From Sphingomonas sp. (lineage in GTDB: Bacteria; Pseudomonadota; Alphaproteobacteria; Sphingomonadales; Sphingomonadaceae): a DNA stretch of 10,521 nt. A program made the position numbers and the translations under genes. The notes under the pieces were generated by a model. That model saw only the letters and a program-made list of their open reading frames with translations, ran no database searches and was not told where the DNA came from. How positions within the stretch are numbered: the stretch's first letter is position 1; each line of letters starts with the position of its first letter. Positions 1-5,598 of the stretch are shown piece by piece. The stretch is taken from contig JAIERC010000436.1 of NCBI GenBank assembly GCA_019747165.1, positions 1 through 10,521 of the forward strand, in the 5' to 3' direction.

Positions 1-593
1 ATGGCGTCCAGATTCACAGCGCCAATGGCTATCTGATCGATCAGTTCCTGCGCAACGGCGCCAATCACCGCGACGATATCTATGGCGGGTCGATCGAGAA
101 CCGCACGCGCTTGCTGCGTGAAGTGACCGAACGGGTGGCGTCGGTTGCCGGAGCGGATCGCACCTCGGTCCGGCTATCGCCCAATGGCGATTCGCAGGGC
201 GTGGATGACAGCGATCCCGCGCCGTTGTTCACGACCGCTGCCAAGATCCTGAGTGAGATCGGCATCGGCTTTCTTGAATTGCGTGAACCCGGCCCCGACG
301 GCACCTTCGGTCGCACTGACGTCCCTCGGCTGTCGCCGGTCATTCGGGAAGCCTTTGCTGGCCCGCTGGTCGTCAATTCGGATTATGTCACCGCCGAAGC
401 CGCACAAGCCGTGATCGATTCCGGCGTGGCGGACGCGGTCAGCTTTGGCCGCACTTTTCTGGCCAATCCCGATCTGCCCGAACGACTGCGCACTGGCGCG
501 CCGCTCAACGAGGGTAATTTCCGCACCTGGTATAGCCAGGGGCCTGAAGGGTATATCGATTACCCGTCACTGGAATCGGTTGCGGCTGAATAG
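1..593 (+). CDS. Old Yellow Enzyme-family NADH:flavin oxidoreductase, C-terminal part (5' truncated by window edge)
   Basis: The reading frame is open from base 3 to a TAG stop and gives 196 residues, about half of a typical 360-370 residue OYE/NemA protein; the N-terminal half lies outside the window. Near the visible start is the HSANGY motif (residues 5-10). The His/Asn pair followed by Tyr matches the substrate-binding and proton-donor residues of OYE1-type enzymes, with Asn where PETN reductase/NemA have a second His. It is followed by the family block DDIYGGSIENRTR. Residues 149-163 (GRTFLANPDLP) form the FMN-phosphate-binding end of the TIM barrel, and the C-terminus has the usual GPEGYIDYP. 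The family reduces activated alkenes, quinones, maleimides or nitro-esters with NAD(P)H via bound FMN in the cytoplasm. The physiological substrate cannot be told from sequence. It converges on the P450 gene across a repeat element. Confidence 0.93.
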   Translation, partial: GVQIHSANGYLIDQFLRNGANHRDDIYGGSIENRTRLLREVTERVASVAGADRTSVRLSPNGDSQGVDDSDPAPLFTTAAKILSEIGIGFLELREPGPDGTFGRTDVPRLSPVIREAFAGPLVVNSDYVTAEAAQAVIDSGVADAVSFGRTFLANPDLPERLRTGAPLNEGNFRTWYSQGPEGYIDYPSLESVAAE

Positions 594-597
594 GTTT

Positions 598-781
598 TTG
601 GTTCGCGCAGAGGACGCAGAGGACGCAGAGAAGAAGAAGGTTTTGTTCGCGCGGAGACGCGGAGGCGCGGAGGAGAAAAAGGCTGCACCTCGCCAAATGG
701 CCACGCCGTCTTTCATTCCCGTGTTGAAAAGAGCGCTGCGCGCCAATGACGCAGCCCCTCCGCGTCTCCGCGCGAACAAAA
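598..781. repeat. Extragenic repeat element with 25-bp perfect inverted arms
   Basis: The gap between the convergent oxidoreductase and P450 genes is filled by a purine-rich repeat. Bases 606-630 carry a 9-bp unit (CGCAGAGGA) repeated about 2.8 times. A second, similar unit begins at 641. Bases 641-665 are an exact reverse complement of 757-781, giving a 25-bp perfect inverted repeat around 91 bp. The stem is extended by GGCTGC (681-686) pairing with GCAGCC (751-756) if 666-680 bulges out. The two left units are head-to-tail and the right one is inverted. The right arm ends 2 nt from the P450 stop codon. Such GCGCAGAGRCGCAGAGG-like units recur in many genomes as dispersed intergenic elements (general knowledge, not checked here). 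The structure could end transcription from both sides, but no U-tract follows the stem, so it is not a classical intrinsic terminator. Confidence 0.8.
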
Positions 782-783
782 TT

Positions 784-2154
784 CTACAAAGGCACAAAGC
801 GCAGCGGCAGCCCATCCTTGGGCCGCGGAATCGGCCAGGGCTGCCATTCCGCCCCGCTGCCCTCATCAAGCTCGATTCGATAGCGACGGAGCAACTGCAC
901 CATCAGGATGCGGATCTGCATCGTCGCAAAGTGCAGTCCCAGGCACATATGCGCGCCGCCGCCAAAGGGCACCCAGGCATATTTGTGCCGCCCTTTTGAC
1001 TGTTCGGCCGAAAAGCGCATCGGATCGAATTTCTCGGGATCGGGCCAGATTTCCGGCATTTTGTGGGTATAGGCCACGGCGATGCTGCAAAAAGCGCCAG
1101 CCGGAATATCGTAACCGCCAAAGCTGAATGGCTTCAGCGCACGCCTGGGCAGCGATGGCACCGGCGGGATCAGCCGCAACGCCTCCTTGAACGCGAAATC
1201 GGTCAGCTCGAGCCGGTCGAGCTGACCATAAGCCAGTCCGGCATCGTCGTTCAGGCCCAGCTCGGCGATCTCGGCGCGCAGTTTCTCCTGCCATTCGGGG
1301 TTGCGGCCGAGCAACATCACCAGGCTGGTCGCCGATGACGTGATCGTGTCATGCGCCGCCATCATCAGGAAATTCATGTGATCGGCAATCGCCGCGTCAT
1401 CGAGCGGCTTGCCGTCCTCATCGGTTGCGCGGCAGAATTGCGAGAAGAAATCCTGGCCCCCGCCCGCGCGCCGTTTGGGAATTTCCGCCAAGAAAAAATC
1501 GACCAGATATTTGCGCGCTTTCACCCCCCTGGCCATCATCGTGCCGGGCAGCGGCATGCGGATCGGCGCAACGCTCGCCTGCACCTCATCGACAAAGGCT
1601 TTGTTGATCTTCGTCGCTTCGGGACCCAGGTCCATGCCAAGAAAACTCTCCGCCGCCAGGTCGAGGGTCAGTTCCTTGACCGCGTCATAGAAGTTGATCG
1701 GCTTGTTACCCCAACCGCTCACCTGGCGCGCAATGCCCCGGTTCAGGGCTTCGGCATAATGACGCATCGGCTCCGGCTTGAAGGCGACCGCCATGACCTT
1801 GCGGTCAGCGCGGTGCTTGTCGAAATCCATCAACATCAACCCGCGCGGGAACAGCAGATTGAGCAGCGGTCCCCAGCCCTGTTCAGACGAAAACAGCTTA
1901 TCGCGATCGAACAGCAACAGTTCGTTGGCGTCCGGCCCCACCATATTGACCTGCGGCCCGCCAAAGGCGTTGTTGCGGAACACCGGGCCATAGGTCGCAA
2001 TCATCCGCCGCCCGAACGCCACCGGATCGCGCAGCATTTTGAAGGTATTGCCGACCAAAGGCAGCCCGTCCTCGCCCGGAATATGGCCGATCGCCCGTTG
2101 TGGAATCGGCTTCAGCCAATGCGGATTGGCCTTGAAGGTATGGGCGAGCGCCAT
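784..2154 (-). CDS. Cytochrome P450
   Basis: This 456-residue soluble bacterial-type P450 monooxygenase has all core signatures. The I-helix oxygen-activation motif is AAHDT (266-270), with His in place of the usual Gly. The K-helix ExxR is E324-A-L-R327. The PERF-like region is around 376-381 (FDPMRF). The heme-binding loop FGGGAHMCLG (397-406) has C404 as the axial thiolate ligand. The N-terminal IPGEDGLPLVGNT block resembles CYP120/CYP26-like proteins more than camphor-type CYP101, but subfamily assignment needs an alignment. I chose the ATG at 2154 because a GGAG lies about 9 nt upstream and the family homology begins just after it; an in-frame extension to 2259 would run through the preceding gene. 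No ferredoxin or reductase partner is in the window. The gene follows the GNAT gene on the same strand after 56 nt that hold an operator-like palindrome, so it may have its own regulation. Substrate unknown. Confidence 0.95.
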   Translation of the reverse strand: MALAHTFKANPHWLKPIPQRAIGHIPGEDGLPLVGNTFKMLRDPVAFGRRMIATYGPVFRNNAFGGPQVNMVGPDANELLLFDRDKLFSSEQGWGPLLNLLFPRGLMLMDFDKHRADRKVMAVAFKPEPMRHYAEALNRGIARQVSGWGNKPINFYDAVKELTLDLAAESFLGMDLGPEATKINKAFVDEVQASVAPIRMPLPGTMMARGVKARKYLVDFFLAEIPKRRAGGGQDFFSQFCRATDEDGKPLDDAAIADHMNFLMMAAHDTITSSATSLVMLLGRNPEWQEKLRAEIAELGLNDDAGLAYGQLDRLELTDFAFKEALRLIPPVPSLPRRALKPFSFGGYDIPAGAFCSIAVAYTHKMPEIWPDPEKFDPMRFSAEQSKGRHKYAWVPFGGGAHMCLGLHFATMQIRILMVQLLRRYRIELDEGSGAEWQPWPIPRPKDGLPLRFVPL

Positions 2155-2173
2155 TGGGGGGTCTCCGGGATCG

Positions 2174-2195
2174 TTACTTACATCAGTATAAGTAA
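2174..2195 (-). promoter_or_regulatory. Operator-like palindrome upstream of the P450 gene
   Basis: A perfect inverted repeat, TTACTTA-N8-TAAGTAA, lies 20 nt upstream of the P450 ATG, between it and the GNAT stop codon. On the coding strand it contains a TATACT hexamer that could be a -10, though no good -35 is seen at the right distance. Two 7-bp arms about 15 bp apart centre to centre are typical of dimeric repressor sites such as those of TetR-family proteins, which often control P450 genes. No such regulator is encoded in the window, so the binding protein is unknown. Confidence 0.5.
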
Positions 2196-2210
2196 GGCAT
2201 GTACAAAAGA

Positions 2211-2771
2211 CTAGCGGGTTGCCCGCCTTGCCCGCCATTCGTCCGCTGTTTGACCCCATGCGTCGATCGGGTTGGCGCCATGCGGCGGCGGGAGCTGCGT
2301 CGGCCCCCGATTGGTTGCGCCGAGTTTGCGGGCAAGGGCAATCGATGGGGCGTTATCCGGCGAGATCGTGTGGATGACGTCGTCCCACCCGAGCACGTCA
2401 ATCGCATAGTCAATCGACGCCACGGCGGCTTCATGCGCGAAGCCCTTGCCGGTGAATTCCCGCGCCAGGCCCCAGGCGATCTCGTTGCCCGGCCATCCTT
2501 CCGGGCACCACGGCCCTGCCCGACCGATCCAGCGCCCGGTGTCGCGCTCAATCAGCGAAAACATTGAAAAGCCGCGAATACCCCAGGCTCCTGCCATGGT
2601 GCAAAGCCCACGCCACGCGATCGACGGTGGCTGCACGCCCCCCAAAAACCGCATCGTCTGCTCATCCTGATGAAAGGCGATCCAGGGCACCAGATCCTCG
2701 GCGGCAACCGGCCGCAGGATCAGACGGGGCGTAAACAGGATCGGGCCGGTCACGAGCTGTGCTTTCTTCAA
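2211..2771 (-). CDS. GNAT family N-acetyltransferase (RimJ/RimL type)
   Basis: This 186-residue protein has the RimJ/RimL-type layout: TPRLILRPVAAEDL near the N-terminus (residues 14-27), the acetyl-CoA pyrophosphate loop REFTGKGFAHEA (104-115, the R/Q-x-x-G-x-G/A motif), and the family's second signature NAPSIALARKLGA (140-152). It should transfer an acetyl group from acetyl-CoA to an amine on a protein or small molecule; the acceptor is not predictable. The chosen start is a TTG at 2771 because its last bases overlap the TGA of the upstream gene (TTGA), a typical translational-coupling junction. A GTG seven codons in is an alternative and would lose little. No strong Shine-Dalgarno sequence is seen for either. 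The gene probably belongs to the tail of the ribB-ribH transcript. Confidence 0.9.
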   Translation of the reverse strand: MKKAQLVTGPILFTPRLILRPVAAEDLVPWIAFHQDEQTMRFLGGVQPPSIAWRGLCTMAGAWGIRGFSMFSLIERDTGRWIGRAGPWCPEGWPGNEIAWGLAREFTGKGFAHEAAVASIDYAIDVLGWDDVIHTISPDNAPSIALARKLGATNRGPTQLPPPHGANPIDAWGQTADEWRARRATR

Positions 2772-3199
2772 GAGGTGATGGTTGCGATACGATCAAGCCA
2801 CGCCGTGGCTGCTGAACGAAGCAGATCGCGCATCTTGCGCTGGAACAAAATGACCAGCGGCAGCAATAGAAATGGCGCGACGAACCCGAGCGTCACGATT
2901 GCGGCAGCACCGGCCACCAGCGCGATCTTTATCCCCTTGATCGTGGACGCACTGCCCGCATCGAGGATGATCGTACGTGGCCCCTTGGCATCGAAGAGCG
3001 GGTGGGTGGTGAAGGCTGTGCGCCCGTCAAACGCGATCCGATCGAGCTTGCCGACACGCGTTTGTTTGGTTGGTGACGACCCTGCAAAAGTCACCGGCGA
3101 ATGCACCGAGCGAGCACCATGCGCCCATTGGTCGACCACCACCAGCCGCCGATGGCGCTCATAAATGCGATAGCGCGATGGGGGCGGCTGGCCCGGCAT
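2768..3199 (-). CDS. Hypothetical membrane-anchored protein downstream of ribH
   Basis: This 143-residue protein is of no family that I recognise. The N-terminal 85 residues are basic and strand-like (RYRIYERHRRLVVVDQW at 9-25, then RIAFDGRTAFTTHPLFD at 54-70), with no cysteines and no catalytic motif. Residues about 89-119 form one long hydrophobic stretch that could be one extended membrane helix or a tight hairpin, followed by a basic tail. The layout suggests a small domain tethered to the inner membrane. The ATG is 4 nt after the ribH stop, and the stop overlaps the TTG start of the GNAT gene by 4 nt, so it is almost certainly cotranscribed with both. The codon phase and tight packing argue that it is real. 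A role in flavin biology is only an inference from position. Confidence 0.75.
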   Translation of the reverse strand: MPGQPPPSRYRIYERHRRLVVVDQWAHGARSVHSPVTFAGSSPTKQTRVGKLDRIAFDGRTAFTTHPLFDAKGPRTIILDAGSASTIKGIKIALVAGAAAIVTLGFVAPFLLLPLVILFQRKMRDLLRSAATAWLDRIATITS

Positions 3200-3203
3200 G
3201 CGA

Positions 3204-3623
3204 TCAGCCGAAGCGCGCCTTCAACGCCATCATGGCGAGCGCAGCCTTGGCCGCTTCGCCGCCCTTGTCCTTATCGGCCGGGTGCGCCCGGGCCAGCGCC
3301 TGGGCCTCGTTTTCGACGGTCAGGATACCATTGCCAATGGCCAGGCCGTCCATGCTTAGTGCCATCAGCCCACGCGCGCTTTCGCCAGCGACGATCTCGA
3401 AATGATAGGTTTCGCCGCGAATCACGACGCCAAGCCCGACAAAGGCATCATAACCGCCGGTTTCGGCGGCAAAGGCGATTGCGCCGGGCACTTCGAGGGC
3501 ACCGGGCACCGTGATCGTTTCATGCGCGTGCCCCGCATCTTCAATCGCCGCGCGCGCACCGTCGAGCAGCATATCGTTGAGGTGATCATAGAAGCGCGCT
3601 TCGACGATGAGGATCTTGGCCAT
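3204..3623 (-). CDS. ribH: 6,7-dimethyl-8-ribityllumazine synthase
   Basis: The enzyme condenses 5-amino-6-ribitylaminouracil with 3,4-dihydroxy-2-butanone 4-phosphate, the penultimate step of riboflavin synthesis. Its 139 residues are at the short end of the family and suit the compact alphaproteobacterial form. Visible active-site elements are F11 near the N-terminus (ring-stacking position), VPGALEVPGA (39-48, with E44), GVVIRGETYHFEIVAGESARGL (residues 65-86, with catalytic-site H74), and R112 in ENEAQALARA, at the position that binds substrate phosphate. The ATG shares its A with the TAA stop of ribB (TAATG) and has a GGAGG 7 nt upstream inside the ribB 3' end, so translation is coupled and the product stoichiometry of RibB and RibH is probably linked. 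In many alphaproteobacteria nusB follows ribH; here an unknown membrane-protein gene does. Confidence 0.97.
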   Translation of the reverse strand: MAKILIVEARFYDHLNDMLLDGARAAIEDAGHAHETITVPGALEVPGAIAFAAETGGYDAFVGLGVVIRGETYHFEIVAGESARGLMALSMDGLAIGNGILTVENEAQALARAHPADKDKGGEAAKAALAMMALKARFG

Positions 3624-4924
3624 TATTCGCCTCCGGTTCCGGGAATCGGCCGTTCGCCGACGATGCTCAGGCCATAGCCGTCCAGTCCCACCAGCGTGTG
3701 GTGCGTATTGGTGAGCAGCACCATATCCTGCACGCCCAGTTCGGCCAGAATCTGCGCCCCGACCCCGTAATCGCGCAGTTCCTCAATCTCCGGCGCGCCG
3801 GCACCCTTGCCTTCGCCGCGCAGCTTGATGAAGCGCGACACGCTGTCCTTCATGGGCCGGTTGATGACGACGATTACCCCCGATCCGGCTTCGGCAATCG
3901 CTTCCATGGAGCGTGAGAGCAGCCCCGATCGCTCGGATACCTCGCCGAACATGTCGACGAACCACGAAGCGGTGTGCATCCGAACCAGCGTGGGCGCGTC
4001 GGGATCGATCCGGCCCTTCACCAGCGCAATCGTTTCGTCGCCACTCGCCTTGTTGAAAAAGGTCATCGCCCGCCAGTCGCCGCCCCATTGGCTGTGGAAG
4101 CTCATTTCCGCGCGCTTTTCGACAAGGTGGTCATGTTTGCGGCGATAGGCGATCAGATCACGGATCGTGCCCATTTTTAGATTGTGGAGGCGGGCGAAGG
4201 CGACGAGGTCGTCCATCCGCGCCATCGTGCCATCGTCCTTCATGATCTCGCAGATCACGCCCGACGGGTTGAGCCCGGCGAGGCGCGCGACATCGACCGC
4301 CGCTTCGGTATGGCCGGCGCGCACCAGCACCCCGCCCTCGCGCGCGACCAGCGGGAAGACATGACCCGGTGTCACGATATCGCCCTTGCCCTTCGACGCA
4401 TCGATCGCGACCGAGATGGTGCGTGCACGGTCGGCGGCGGAAATGCCCGTCGTCACCCCCTCGCGCGCCTCGATCGAGGTCGTAAAGGCGGTTTCGTGGC
4501 GGGTGCCATTGGCGCGGCTCATCAGTTCGAGCCCCAGCGCATCGACCCGCGCCTTGCTGAGCGACAAACAAATCAGCCCGCGCCCGTGCGTCGCCATGAA
4601 ATTGATCGCATCTGGTGTCGCCATCTGCGCGGGGATGACGAGATCGCCCTCATTTTCGCGGTCCTCGTCGTCCACCAGGATGAACATCCGGCCATTGCGC
4701 GCCTCGTCAATAATCTCCTCGATTGGCACCAAGGCGGGCGTGTCGTCATTGCTGAAGACGAAGGTCTCCAGCTTGCGCAGCGTGTCCGCGGTCGGGTTCC
4801 AGTCGGGCGATTCAAGATCGCGCAGCGTATTGGCGTGAAGCCCGGCCGCGCGGGCCAGGCCGGACCGCGACATGCCTCCATCGGTGACGAGGCTGCGGAG
4901 TTTGTGGATTAGTTGTGTGCTCAT
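3623..4924 (-). CDS. ribB: HTH-fused 3,4-dihydroxy-2-butanone-4-phosphate synthase with degenerate GTP cyclohydrolase II-like domain (RibBX type)
   Basis: The protein has 433 residues in three parts. Residues 1-58 are an XRE/Cro-like helix-turn-helix (MSRSGLARAAGLHANTLRDL at 18-37 reads as helices 2 and 3). Residues about 64-265 are RibB, which makes DHBP from ribulose 5-phosphate: acidic loop DDEDRENEGDL (85-95), HTEAAVDVARLAGL (205-218) and GVICEIMKDDGTMAR (222-236) are intact, so activity is expected. Residues about 270-433 match the GTP cyclohydrolase II fold (RDYGVGAQIL at 384-393; LLTNTHH at 403-409), but the three zinc cysteines are replaced by S320, E331 and S333, and the RQEGRGIGL-type segment is gone, so GCHII activity is very unlikely. 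RibB with such an inactive tail (RibBX) is a described proteobacterial variant. The HTH extension is the odd part. The ATG at 4924 has no Shine-Dalgarno sequence and is probably leaderless. The gene is coupled to ribH downstream. Confidence 0.95.
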   Translation of the reverse strand: MSTQLIHKLRSLVTDGGMSRSGLARAAGLHANTLRDLESPDWNPTADTLRKLETFVFSNDDTPALVPIEEIIDEARNGRMFILVDDEDRENEGDLVIPAQMATPDAINFMATHGRGLICLSLSKARVDALGLELMSRANGTRHETAFTTSIEAREGVTTGISAADRARTISVAIDASKGKGDIVTPGHVFPLVAREGGVLVRAGHTEAAVDVARLAGLNPSGVICEIMKDDGTMARMDDLVAFARLHNLKMGTIRDLIAYRRKHDHLVEKRAEMSFHSQWGGDWRAMTFFNKASGDETIALVKGRIDPDAPTLVRMHTASWFVDMFGEVSERSGLLSRSMEAIAEAGSGVIVVINRPMKDSVSRFIKLRGEGKGAGAPEIEELRDYGVGAQILAELGVQDMVLLTNTHHTLVGLDGYGLSIVGERPIPGTGGE

Positions 4925-4930
4925 AAACGG

Positions 4931-4959
4931 AGATAATCACATCTCAATGTGATCGTCAA
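4931..4959 (-). promoter_or_regulatory. Predicted sigma-70-type promoter of ribB, giving a leaderless mRNA
   Basis: On the coding strand TTGACG (4959-4954) is followed after exactly 17 nt by TTATCT (4936-4931), and the ribB ATG begins 7 nt later at 4924. The start point expected from this -10 falls on the A of the ATG, which agrees with the lack of any Shine-Dalgarno sequence. The promoter fits into the 49-nt gap between ribE and ribB and would let ribB-ribH and the genes after them be controlled apart from ribD-ribE. Confidence 0.55.
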
Positions 4960-4974
4960 CCACAAATATCACAT
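4936..4974 (-). promoter_or_regulatory. Palindromic operator candidate in the ribB promoter, three half-sites
   Basis: ATCACAT (4936-4942) and ATGTGAT (4947-4953) form a perfect inverted repeat with a 4-nt spacer. It occupies the spacer between the predicted -35 and -10 and touches the -10 itself, a classical repressor position. A third identical half-site, ATCACAT at 4968-4974, lies 32 bp (about three helical turns) upstream, just beyond the -35, and its last base is in the ribE stop codon. Three exact 7-mers within 39 bp are unlikely by chance. The natural candidate for the binding protein is the HTH domain encoded at the start of ribB itself, which is an inference. Confidence 0.6.
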
Positions 4975-5594
4975 CACGCGCACATATAATCCTTCATTCG
5001 GGCCAAATAGCGCGCCAGTACGTCAATCTCCAGGTTGACGGCATTGCCCACCGCCATGGCACCGAAGGCCGTAACCTGCCAGGTATGCGGAATGATGTTG
5101 AGGCCAAACACGGCGCTGCCGCCTGGCTGGTCCGCGACGCTGTTCACCGTCAGCGAGACGCCATCAACGGTTACTGATCCCTTGGCGGCAATGAAGGGCG
5201 CGATTTCGGCCGGGCAGCGGATATCGACTCGGTGCGATCCGCCCTCCGGCATGATCGACACCACCTCACCGATCCCATCAATATGGCCCGTCACGATATG
5301 GCCACCAAGCTCGTCGCCAATCTTCAGCGCGCGCTCCAGATTCAGCCGACGACCGGCGGTCCATTGGCCTTGCGCGGTGCGGCTGACCGTTTCGCCTGAG
5401 ACATCGACCGCGAACCAGCCGGGCACGCCTGGTCCCGATTTGTCGATCACCGTCAGGCAAACCCCCGAACAGGCAATCGATGCGCCCAGATCGATCGTCG
5501 CGGTATCGTAGCTGGTGTGCACCACCACCCGCGTATCGCCGCGCTGTTCGACCGCGCCAATGGTGCCGATGTCGGTAATGATGCCGGTAAACAT
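4974..5594 (-). CDS. ribE: Riboflavin synthase (alpha chain)
   Basis: This enzyme dismutates two molecules of 6,7-dimethyl-8-ribityllumazine to riboflavin and the pyrimidine precursor. Its 206 residues form the expected two similar beta-barrel lumazine-binding domains. The N-terminal barrel begins with the invariant MFTGII and has IACSGVCLTV, while the second barrel has the matching VTVDGVSLTVN. Between them lies LERALKIGDELGGHIVTGHIDG (residues about 76-97). I chose the ATG at 5594 because MFTGII is the universal start of the family and an AGGGGA lies about 9 nt upstream; a longer in-frame extension would only run into ribD. The ribD stop is 4 nt upstream, so the two are cotranscribed. The gene name varies between ribE and ribC in the literature. 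The stop codon overlaps the outermost half-site of the ribB operator. Confidence 0.97.
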   Translation of the reverse strand: MFTGIITDIGTIGAVEQRGDTRVVVHTSYDTATIDLGASIACSGVCLTVIDKSGPGVPGWFAVDVSGETVSRTAQGQWTAGRRLNLERALKIGDELGGHIVTGHIDGIGEVVSIMPEGGSHRVDIRCPAEIAPFIAAKGSVTVDGVSLTVNSVADQPGGSAVFGLNIIPHTWQVTAFGAMAVGNAVNLEIDVLARYLARMKDYMCA

Positions 5595-5598
5595 GTGC

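Noticed and set aside
606..781. CRISPR array
   Set aside because: The 9-bp units are contiguous with no spacers, and the long repeat is inverted rather than direct; no cas gene is present.
757..783. Classical Rho-independent terminator after the P450 or oxidoreductase gene
   Set aside because: The stem arms are 91 bp apart and no T-run follows the stem on either strand, so only an unconventional role in termination could be argued.
445..999. Open frame crossing the repeat element on the + strand
   Set aside because: It overlaps the end of the oxidoreductase gene, runs through the repeat and ends antisense to the P450; the predicted protein is low-complexity Arg/Ala sequence.
1351..2214. 287-residue open frame on the + strand
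   Set aside because: It is antisense to the P450 gene, rich in His, Arg and Gln as expected of a shadow frame, and has no recognisable domain.
4936..4974. CRP/FNR-type binding site in the ribB upstream region
   Set aside because: The TGTGA/TCACA half-sites are in the inverted order (TCACA-N6-TGTGA) for the palindrome, and the outward-facing pair is 16 nt apart instead of 6, so it does not fit the CRP consensus.
4925..4980. FMN riboswitch (RFN element) controlling ribB
   Set aside because: The gap between ribE and ribB is only 49 nt, too short for an RFN element of about 120 nt, and none of its conserved segments is seen there or before ribD.
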